NCBI GenBank assembly: GCA_026874595.1
Contig: CM049314.1
Coordinates: 26,547,729 to 26,611,728, forward strand
DNA from: Sipunculus nudus
Lineage: Eukaryota > Annelida > Sipuncula > Golfingiida > Sipunculidae
Direction of reading: 5' to 3'
DNA: 64,000 nt
A model generated the notes under the pieces. It searched no databases. It saw only the letters and a program-made list of their open reading frames with translations, and was not told the DNA's origin. Numbering within the stretch: position 1 is the first letter of the stretch; each line of letters opens with the position of its first letter. The translations under genes and the position numbers were made by a program. Positions 40,101-52,100 of the stretch are shown piece by piece.

Positions 40101-43100
40101 CCCTTAGATGCCCCAAGTTAAGTTAGCTGAAGTCTTTGTGATCATTCAAGCATAATTTTATCATGTTTTTAGACCGGCTGACTGAAAGTCATCTGAGCTT
40201 TAGTAATCACTCTTTGTCTGGCTTCCGTCCATTAACCAGACACAAATCATAACCTCTGGACCTGGAATCTTCTTACTTAACATGCCAGGGCTTGGCGGTC
40301 CATTAAAAATCTCCCTGGAAACCTGAAATTAGGTCTCTGTTACCCATATGCTCTGAGCTATGGGGCTCAGGAATACCCCAAAGAATAACTAAAAATTTGA
40401 TTCAAAACATCTAGTATCTGAACAATTAGTGCAATGATCACCATTATTCATTATATGCATATTCATCTTGTAGTGTTTCATCTGTTCATGCATACCGGTG
40501 GGGCTGCCTGGATTTTCTCAATTTTTAAGAATTTTTTTCTCTATTTTTGAGATTTTTAAAGCAGTAGTTGTCCATTAACCAAGTCCAAATAGTAACCACT
40601 GGACCTAGAATCTTCTCTCCTGAAATGCAGGGAGGCCCATGAAATGCTCCTTTGAAACCTGAAATTAGGTCTCTGTTACCAATATCATCCCATCTAAGTG
40701 GCCCAGAAGTACATCCCAGAATAATTTGAAATTTGATACAAAAGCTCTAGTATATGAACAACTAATGCATTGATCACAATGATTCTTTGCATGCAAATTG
40801 ATCATGGTGTGTTTCATTATTTCCTGTAGACTATTGGTGCAACCTGGATTTTTTTTCAAATTTTACACATTTTTGTTCATATCTTGAGACCTTCAAAGAT
40901 GTGGTTGTCTCTTAACAGGGCACAAATTGTAACCATTGCACCTAGAATCTTCTAACTGGACATTTAATGTCTCTGTTACCATTACCTTAGAGCTAAGCTT
41001 AAGTTGAATGGGAATACCACCTAAAACATTTGGCATTCAGATGATAAAGTTTGTTTTGTGTATGTCTTCCTAGTCAGCTGAGAGTCATATGACCCCAAGG
41101 TCACTTGTTAGCAAACCTGTGAGCTTATGCAATAGCGCAGCATCATTCGACTGCCGCCACCTTTGAACGCACATCAACCAATGCCAATTTAGAAACCATC
41201 AGAGCTACAGCTCCAAATTGCATGTAAAAATCAGTCATATGTCAAACGTTACCAGATTGAGCTTATTCTTTTGGTATCTGCATAAATTTCGATTTTATAG
41301 GGAAAAAGCTTAAAAACCTTAAAAAATCTTTTCTCCAAAACCCTAAAGCCAGATAGTCCAATATTTCACAGAATTAATCCCAGAAAATGATTTCTCTCAA
41401 ATCAGTAAAAATGGTTTGAGTTTGGTGTTTTTTGGCGAGTTACAGGAAGTTAAACTTAGTCATCTGTCAAAAAAAGCACACTAAAATTACAATCTCCAAA
41501 ATGGCTGGAGCTATCATCACCAAATTTCCTGCAAATGTTGGTCACATAAGTCATATTTGAAATTGAGGTATTGATGGCGCCACCTGCATCAGCCTTTTTT
41601 GTATGGGGGTAATCAGTGCCTGTATCATACTGATCAAGGGCTACAAAAAAACTTCTTCTCTCAAACCATATCGCCAAATAGTTTAATATGGCACAGAGAT
41701 GATCCTAGGATAGTATGTGCTCTCTGAAGTTTGTTCAAATGGTCCCTGTTCAGTGACTTTTGGCCAAGTCATGGGAAGTTGAATTAGTTGTATGCCATTA
41801 CTGTCCATTTTTGCTCTTTGGCTACAAAGATCTTCTCAAAAACCACTGGGCCAGTTATTAAATATCACACATTAATTATCCTCAGAGGTTGATAATTCAA
41901 ACTTGTAGTAGTACAAATGGTTTTGGTTCAGTGATTTTTGGCAAAGTTATGGGAAGCTGAACATAGACAGTTTGCTCTATTTTCCTATTTAACTTGTAAC
42001 CTGCAAAACTTTTTTCGACTAAGGCCACTGAGTCGAATTTGTTTAATATTTTACAAGGATAATCCCAAGAATAATTCTTATAATAATTGTCTTTATTGGT
42101 TCCACATGGAGGATTTCGGCTGAATTATGAAGATTGAATTGAGTCATTTAATTATATATGTTAGCTGTGTGAAGCAGTTACATCTAACCTGGCACCAGTT
42201 TATCAGCATCTATTACATCATGCCTCAAGACATTTAGAATTCAGGTTATCTATGGTTAATATTGACAAGAATGTTTTTAAAAGCTTTTAAAAATGTGGCA
42301 TTATGATATAAATTAGTCATTAAACAAGGAAATGTTTATAATTACAGGTATATAGCTCTGTGGCTTTATTAAGAAGGCTGTGCATGGACTGTAAATAATT
42401 CAGTATGCATCTGTAATGATTTTTCATATATTCTAATCTCTTTTACATAAAAAGTCAGCTGAAAACATTTTGTATTTGGAAAATTTATTTCAAAGTTATT
42501 TCAGAGTTATTTAAAGTAGGGACCACTTTTGTGCCAGGCAGCACTTGGTTAATCATTGGCAGATTTCCATGATTTGACAGTTCTATAAATAGCTTTGGCA
42601 CAGTGCCAGGACTGGAAGAGGCCTATGTGCTGCAGTCTGACTACTACAACAGTTTGGTGTGGTGTTTTCATGTTGAGTTTTTTTGTGTCATTTTCAACAA
42701 GTCAGTCCAAGTCTGTGTAATTAGTTATTTCAAAGAAATTTCAAGTATGGACCTTGAAATTTTAAAAAAATTGGCATGTTTATCCATCTCGGAAAGTTTT
42801 CTCATAAACCAGACATGTAGCGCCACCTACCTTTGTTTTTGTAAAATAAATAAATGCCCTTTTCTTAGGAGTGATTCACAGTATTGGCCTGAAATTATGT
42901 ATATCCTTAGATCTTGGACTCCTCCATACATTCAGTTGGCTTCAAGACTAGTGGTGCCATCTGCAATATTTTTCCTGTAGCGTTCTGTACATGTATTTTT
43001 TGTAAAAATTGTCCATATCTCAGGAGTGGGTCAAGGTATTGTTATGAAATTGGGCATGTTCATCCATCTAAGAAAGTTGTCACTTAACCAGATAGGTGGT

Positions 43101-46100
43101 GCCACTTAGCTTCTGGTTTTCATAGAATAAATTAATGCCCTTATATCACCAGTGATGTGCAGTATTGGCCTGAAAATGTGCATATCCATAGATCTTGGAC
43201 TCCTCCCTCTTATACTCAAGACTGATGGTGCCATCTACAATTGTTTTCCCATGCCGTCTATTAGTACATTTGCTTTGGGTGAATATTGCTCATTTCTCAG
43301 GAGCGGGTCAAGCTATTGGTTCGAAATTTGGTATCTTCATCCATCTTGGAAAATTTTCTTGTGAAGCAGACTGGTTGAGCCACTTACATTTTGGTTTTTG
43401 TAGAATAAATTAATGCCCTTTTCTCAGGAGTGATTCACAGTTTTGGCATGATATTATGCACATCCATTGATCTTATACTCCTCTGAGATGTACTCAAGAC
43501 AGGTGGCACAAACTGCAATTGTTTTTCTGTGGCGTCTATTTGAATGTGTGCTTTTGGTGAATATTGCTCATATCTCAGGTGCGGGTAAAGCTATTGGTCT
43601 GAAATTTGGCTTGTTCAACCAGACAGATGGTGCCACTAATCTTTCTGTTTTTGTTGAATAAATAATGCCCTTATCTCAGCAGTGATTTGCAGTCTTGTCC
43701 TGAAGTTGTTAATATCCATAGATCATGGACTCCTATCTCTTGTACTAAAGACTGGTGGCACCATGTACAATCTCTTACCCATGGCGTTTATTTGTACATG
43801 TGCTTTGAGTGAAAATTGTTCATATCTCAGGTGTGGGTCAAGGTATTGGTCTGAAATTTGGCCTGTTCATCCATTTCGGAAAGTTTTCTCATAAACCAGA
43901 CTGGTTTCACCACTTACCTTTCCATTTTTGTGGAACCAATTAATGCCCTTATTTTAGGAGTGATTTGCAGTATTTGCCTCAGGTGGTGCAACCTACAATT
44001 ATGTTTATGTGCATGGCAAATATCCATCTGGCTCTATTTCCACTTTCCACACAATCCATGCCCCACTTCACATGTACAACTCTAATTTCGGTAAATATAC
44101 ATGTTGGCTTTCGACTACCTGTATCTCCTTTTTTCATGGATCTGTGCACATAGCCAAAGAATGGTTTGAACCCAGAAATTGTTTATGATCATACATCTAT
44201 AATGGCTTCCTCATTCACAAGACTTGTGGTGCCACCCACATTCATTTTTGTGTTGTGTGCAACATGGCAATATTTCAGCAGTGATAGAAGGTGCATGCAC
44301 TCAAGTTCAAATGTTTAGTCCTTGCATTTTGCATATACACTTCACACATGTACTTGTAATGGTCCAGCATGGAAGTATTATACCTGATGTATATCCCATT
44401 GCACAGGTTTGCATTAAGCCTGTAGGCCTTGTTTAATATCTATTACTGATGTTTTAGACATCGAGTAAATTTGTAAGTTTTAGGCTGTTGTATAATGAAT
44501 TTTCTGCCAAACTGGAGTACTTTGTGATTTAATCCTTGCTACTTAAATAATTTGCTTCTATCATAGGTTTAATAATATAATTTCTGATGTTAAAGACCTA
44601 GTTAATAAATTTACTGAATTTTTATATGTCCATCTATGATCGGACTTACTATATGTAATATCAGTGTTCTGCCCTGGGTCTGTCCGTCCATCCATCCGTT
44701 ACCTTTTAGTGTTGCCACAATAGTCTACCAGGTCTTCAATGGATTTTAATGAAACTAATTACCAAAAGGTTATCTCACCTGAGTTTATTGGCAAACTCCA
44801 TGCATATTTAATGAGGTCAGAGGTCATGAGGCTACTTTGTGGTTTTGCCGTGATCACTTATCAGTAACAATAGAAATATTAACCAATATAGAATCTCCAG
44901 TTTAATTCCAGGCAAAATTCATGCATATTGAATGAGGTCAGAGGTCACAAGACATAAGACATATGTATAATGCACATTTGCAGTGGTCTTGTTTAAATTT
45001 TGTCTGAATTATACTGTCTCTTTTTCCAGGATCTGTTTCTTCATCAGTGCCTGATGGATGCATTGGTGGCAGGTGTAGTGGAACGTGTGAAAGCATCACA
45101 GGTGGCGCCAGGTGTAAATGTCCCGCTGGCACCAGACTGAGTGAAGACTACCATACGTGCTTGATAGAAAGTATGTAACAAAGAGCAAGGCCAGTATTGA
45201 ACTTAAAAGTCCCTGGCTCAAACTCCATCAGAGACTTCAGAAGCAAAAGGATAAACACCTAGTTCCCAATCAGATGTACATTTTTGGTTGCAGTTATGAT
45301 TGCACATGTGAGAGTTTTTGTTGTTTAAACAACCCTCTCCTGGGGGAAACAGGAAAAAATATCAGAGGAAAAACTTTAACTGTATTGATTTAACCAGATG
45401 ATGACTATTGGTGGCAAAGTTCTGTCTACACACACTGTGTTTAAGAGAAGATATATAAAACTCTGAAATGGTACCTAAAAAACACTTTGTGTATAATGAT
45501 ATACTCAGTGAATCTGTTCACTGACATAACCAACATAAACACTTCATTTATGGAATGACTATTTTCATATTTTGCTCTTTGTCCTGTGAATATGTGATGA
45601 ATATGAAAATTTAATTTTTTTGTAAAATACTCAGAAACATATATAGTTGTGAATCTCCTTAGTTAATCTGATGAGTTTTAACTCCTAAAATACACTGATA
45701 TACTATATAAAATACACTACATGAATCAAAATGTAGGTGTAATCTGATTACATCACAGTAAAAGTATCTAACACTTAAGAGTCACTGTTACACAAATGTA
45801 AAATTAATGAAAGTCCAAACTTCAGAATAAACATCAACCATAATGATCAGTTTTATATCTATATATATATAAGGTAGTGCAGCAGGTCCTAAACAGTACA
45901 TCATTTTGTCCTTTATGATGGTAACTGAAAGAACTATCAAATGTGACACTTTAACAGTTAGATGAAGCATCATATGAACTTATTAATGTCAGTTTGATCT
46001 GATTTTTTCTGATATTTATTCTTATAATTCCAATTGTATTTGAATAACATGATTTAACAATGTAAAACTATAAACCTTATCTCTTTAATGTATTCAGACA

Positions 46101-49100
46101 CTGTGCTTCATATGTTTTGATCTTGGTTGATAAAGAACATACAACTTATTCAGATTGAAAGAATGTTCTTCATTTAGAGTCAATCCATAACCTTTCAAAT
46201 AACCTGTCTTTATAATTTTATTAAATTAACCTATATGACCATTGTTCAAAGTTTTCCTTTTTAGCGAACCTGTGAGCTTTTGCGATGGTGTGGCATCGTG
46301 CGTGGTGCGTCGTCTGTACGTTAACCATAGCTATCTCAAAAACGTCAGGAGCTGGAATCACCACATTTTTTGCAAATAATCAGTCATCCAAAAAACTATA
46401 TTGGATTTAGTTTATTTTTTTCCTTACAGCATTTTCATAGATTTTATAGGGAAATAGCTAAAAAAGCTCTAAAAATCCTCTTCTCCGAAATTGTTCAGCC
46501 AAATTGTCTAATATTTCGCAGAAATGATCCCTGGAACAATCTTTCTCAAGTTTGTTCGAATGGTTCCAGTTTGGAGATTTTTGGCCTAGATACAGCAGGT
46601 TGAACTTTGTTAACTGTGCAAAAAAGCTTATTAAAATTTAAATCTCAGAAATGGCTGTAGCTACCATCACCAAATTTTATGCCAATGTTAGTCACATAGG
46701 TCATATCTGAAATTGAGGTATTGGTGGCGCCACCTGCATCGGCCTTTTTTGTAAAGGGTCATCAGTGCCTGTATCACACTGAGGGCTACAAAAAACTTCT
46801 TCTCTGAAACCATATGACCAAAATTTTTAATATCGCACAGAAATGATCCTAGAGTAGTGCTTTCTGAAGTTTGTTCAAATGGTCTCTTTTCAGTGACTTT
46901 TGGCTAAGTTATGGGAAGCTGAATTTAGTCATATGCCATAACAGCCCATTTTAGCTCAGTGGCTACAAAGATCTTCTTCTCAAAAACCACTGGGCCAAAT
47001 TCTTAAATCTCACACATTAATTATCCTCAGATGTTGATAATTCAAGTTTGTACAAATGGTTTTGGTTCAGTGCTTTTTGGCTGAGTTACGGGAAGCTGAA
47101 CTTGGTCAATTTGCTGTATCGTCCTACCTGCGAAATGTTTTTCGACTGATGCCACTGAAGCCAGTTTGTTAAATATTTTACAAGAATAATTCCTACAATA
47201 ATTCTGATAATTATTGTCATTAATGGTTCAACATGAATGATTTTTGGCTGAATTATGGAGATTGAATTGAGTCATTTTACCATATATGTTAGCTGTGTGA
47301 TGCTGTTACATCTACTAACCTGGCACCAGTTTATCAGCATCTATTACACCATGCCACTAGACATTTAGATTTCAGGTTATCTTTGGTTAATATTGACAAG
47401 AAATTTTTTTTAAAAGCTTTTAAAAAATTTAGATTTATGATTTAAGTTATTCATCATACCAGGCAATGTTACAATCATGGGTATTCAGCTCTCTGTGCCG
47501 ATATAAAGACAACTGTACGTGGATTATAAATTATTGGCATCCCTACTAAACTTAATTCAAGAATTTGCCATCAATGAGATAAATCTGTATTTTAATTTTG
47601 CATTCAGTATGCATCCGTAATAATTTTACATATATTCCTGATTTCTTTTTTATAAAAAGTCAGCTGAAAAGCATTTTGTATTGGGAAAATAAATTTCAAA
47701 GTTATTTCAAGTAGGGACCACTTTTGTGTTCAGATGGCAGCACTTGGTTTACCATTGGCAGATTGCCAGTGCCTTGATGTTGGCCATTAGCCAAGATGAT
47801 GTGAGCTCTATAAATAGTTTTTGCACAGTGCCAGGATTGGAAGAAGAGCAGCCAGGTATAGGTGAAGAGTTCACTCAGTGCAGTAGCTGCATTCTATTTA
47901 TAGCTTTGCAGACTGCTCACTGCATCATATTTGGCACCAAAGTTCAGCCTGAATCTATTTATCGCTTTGGCAGACTGCCAGCTGTGTCAGATTATACAAC
48001 AGGTCAAGAGTTCACTCAGTGCAGCCAGGTACAGGTCAAAAGTTCACTCAGTCTAGCCAGGTGCAGGTCAAGAGTTCACTCAGTGCAGTAGCTTGAGGCA
48101 GCAATTTGTCACTCGGGGGCAACTGCCTTGTCAGCCCAGTGCATCAAACTATGGGGAAGTTTGATGTATTGGACTGATATTTTGACCTGTCTATGTGTCT
48201 TTGATGGTATTCTCATTTACAAGAAAGGTGGTGCCACGTACATTGAGTCTTGCACAGTGTAGGTGCCTGCTTATTTCTACAGAGGAATTTGATATATCAG
48301 GCTGAAATTGGGCATATTTATACATATCGAATAGCTTTGTCGTATACAAGACTGGTGGTGCCACCTACAGTAATTTTTGCACAATGTGTGTCCCTGCTTA
48401 TTTCTCAGGAGGGGTTTGATATATCAGTCTGAAAATTGGCATATGTGTATATCTCTGTGTGTACAAGACTGCATGGTGGTGCCAGCTACAATCGGTTTTG
48501 TGTTGTGTGCACCTATGCCAGAATTTCAGCAGTGATGTTTGTGTAATTGTTTCAGAACTCAGAACTCAGAACTGTTTATTTGACGAGAAATAAATGTACA
48601 TAACGCAAATATGTGATATACATATGTAATATTCAAACATAATTCACTGTGCAGAAAAATGTTTGTCAGGAGACCACTACTAAGGAAGGATCACTTCCGC
48701 TGGCGCAGTGGCCACCCATATCATGGCAGAGAATCTGTTGGTACTTCAGTGTAAAATTGCTTATATTAATGCACATATAAATAAAAATACAATGCAACAT
48801 GGATCTCATATGCTGATTTTAACTAATGATATATTTACATTCATCAGCTCTGTGAAAATAAACCATAAACTAAGTAAAAGAGAATACATATTATATAAAA
48901 CGAAAGAATATTATCATAATGTGATACTTCCACATTATCATACTATGGAATATCGATTAGAAGACTGATAAATCTATAGCAGTTAATAAATTCTGGGATA
49001 AAAAAAAATTATAATGCTAAATATGAAAATTATATAATTAAGTGCGACTGCACACGTAACAGTTAGGTATGTGACATCCAGTTTGATAATTTTTTTATAT

Positions 49101-52100
49101 AATGTTGTTTTATGTACGATGAGAAACCTTGGAGGCTATGAGTGTATATATCTTTTCAACAATGATTGCATTGGTATCATTCACGATTTTAGGAGTTATG
49201 TGCCTCAGACAATTTTCGGCAAATTTTGTCCTTGTTTTGGCAGTGCTTAAAATATATCTCCTTCGAATATTATACGGGCGCACTTCATTTCTTGGCATTA
49301 ATTCAAAATTGTAGAAAAATAAAGGTAACTGTGAATTTATAAATTTAAAATAAAACTTTAAGACATTTAGAGTAAAAATATCTTCTACACGCAAAGTTTC
49401 GAGTGCCTTAAAAAGTGGTTCTGAATGAGCATTATATTTACTGCTTGTCACCGTACGCACTGCCCTTTTTTGCAGCTTAAAAATATTTTTGCTTTTAAAC
49501 CCCCATGCTAATATACCTTAATTCAGGTGTGGTAAAATTAAACTATTGTATAAAGTCTTGAGTATATATATGGGTAAGTAATGTTTAAGCGTAGTAAGAA
49601 CGCCAATACAATTAGAAATTTTTAAGGCTATCTTGTTTAAATGTTGATCCCAACTTAAATGTTCATCGAGGGTGATACCAAGGAAATTGAATTTGTGCAC
49701 TCTTTCTAATTGCAAAGCGTTTAATTCTAATTTTGTTACATTTTCATAAACCTTTTTTCTTTTGCTATGAAAAATAATATACTTAGTTTTACTGATATTC
49801 AAAGATAGTTTATTTACACATAACCACTGATATAAGTTATCTAATTCCTGATTAATTTTATGCATGTCTTCTTGCAAATTAAAACTTGTGGTGGGGCTCA
49901 CAAGAGTTGTATCATCAGCATACATAATGAATCGAAAGAAAGAAGATGACTTGTAGATATCATTAATGTATATAATAAATAATAGGGGACCTAAGACTGA
50001 TCCTTTGGTACACCTGTTGACAGAGAGCGTGTGTTTGATTTTATTGAGCCAATTTCAACATAATGTTTACGATTACTCAGATAACTTTCAAACCATGCCA
50101 AGGAAGTATCATATAAGCCATAATATTTAAGTTTCTGAATTAAAATATTATGATCTAGTGTGTCAAAAGCGTTTGACAGATCGAGAAATAAGGCGAGAGG
50201 GGAAAAACCCTGATCTATGCTGCTAGTAATAATATCTGTGACCTCAAGTACAGCATATTCTGTAGAATGATTTTTTCGAAAGCCGTATTGACTAGAATAC
50301 AGCATGTGATGTTCAACAAAAAAAATTGTATAACTGATCATAGACGATTTTCTCAAGTACTTTTGACATTGAAGGTAGGATTGAAATCGGACGATAATTT
50401 TCTGGTAAATGCGTATCTTTTTTCTTATGTAAAGGGGTAATTCTTGCAATTTTCAAATTGTCAGGGACAATGCCAGTGCATAAGGACTGATTAATGATAA
50501 TTTTTAATGGTTCATTTATGACAGGTTCAAGTCTTTTCAACAACTTGGTGGACAACCCGTCATATCCACAACTTGATTTTGTGGGAAGACTCTGTATTGT
50601 ATCTTTAATCGTCTTGTTTGTAACAGCCTTTAAAACAAAAGCCGTTGTTCCACGTTGTTCAAGATAATCTGTGAAATGTATGTGTCCTGTTTCAGGTATA
50701 CTATCTGCCATCTTACAACCTAATTCACCAAAATACTTGTTAAAATGATTTGTAATTGAGTATTTATTGGTCACACGCTCTTGATTAATATCGAAATAGT
50801 CTGGAATTTTTTTACAATTCGATATGTGCATGATATCATTTATTGTTTGCCAAGTTTGTCTCGTATTATTTTTGCATTGATCAAATTGGGATTTATAATA
50901 CATTGTTTTAGCATTACGTATTAATCTCTTGAGTATCACCCTGTATGCTCTAAGCCTGAAGGTTATTTTCTTTTGTGGCATATTCATAAGTACATGGTTT
51001 TGTTATTTTAAGTGACTTGTACAACTTATCCCTGAATTTGATAGATCTCATAATGCCAAATGTGATCCATTTAGATCTTTTTTGTTTATATTTACAATTT
51101 GATCTTTTTTGTAGTGGCATATGTTTATCCATTGATGTACATATTATTTTTTCGAGAACGTCATAATTTGTATTTGGATCGGCTAGATCATCCACAATAA
51201 GATTGCCTACAGTATCGATTGTACTTGACTCGTTATATAAGGACATTATTGAAGCTTCATTGATTCTACGATACTGATGGAATTCCACTGACTGTTCATG
51301 CCGGGTATTTAATTCAATCGTAAGAAAATAAGGCAAATGGTCAGATATGTGGCTGATAAGAATGCCAGCAGAGCACAAAGACTTATCAGATATGCTGGCA
51401 AATGTGTTGTCAATCAGAGTAGCACCGAAAGGGCTAAAACGGGTGGGAAATGTGACAGTGGGCATTAAATTGTGTGCGAGTAAAGTTTCCAGAAACTGAC
51501 CATAACTCTCCTTTTCTCTAATTTTCAAAAGATCGATATTGAAATCGCCATTTAAAATTATATTAGACTTGCTACGATTAAATTCCTGAAGTAACGGATC
51601 AGTGTCATCTATAAAATCACGCACGGTTGTATTGCTTTGGTTTTCTTTCGGAGGGCGATAGATCTTTGCCAACAAGATATGTTTCTTGCTATTGCTTTTA
51701 TTTTCAACGTTAATTATCAACCCTTCCCAAAGTTCAGATTCATTTAAACTTTTCCAAATATTAAACGAATGTTTATGATGCAGATAAATCATAAGACCGC
51801 CATGTTGAGAAGCCGATTTGCCTTGTGATATAGAGTTGTAGTTTTCTAGTTGCAACAATGATATATCAGAACTATCGTCTAGCCAAGTTTCCTGAAGGCA
51901 TATTGCATCAAATTCATAGCCATATTGTTTCCATGATTTGACAAGAATATGAAGCTTATCGAACTTATAATTTAGACTTTGGCAATTTAATGATAGAACC
52001 AAAAATGAAAATTCTGACTTTCTATAGAAAATACCATTTAATTGGTCATGAGTATAGTAAGATGAGCGGTCTATATTATTAATATTTACACCATCTGGAT

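Noticed and set aside
42603-44153. Chain of plus-strand frames of 60-125 codons
   Set aside because: They come from the diverged family-B internal units. They share wording because the DNA repeats, and there is no start, splice or domain evidence.
47726-48091. 121-codon plus-strand frame
   Set aside because: It covers a 31 bp minisatellite inside a family-B element and is repetitive by construction.
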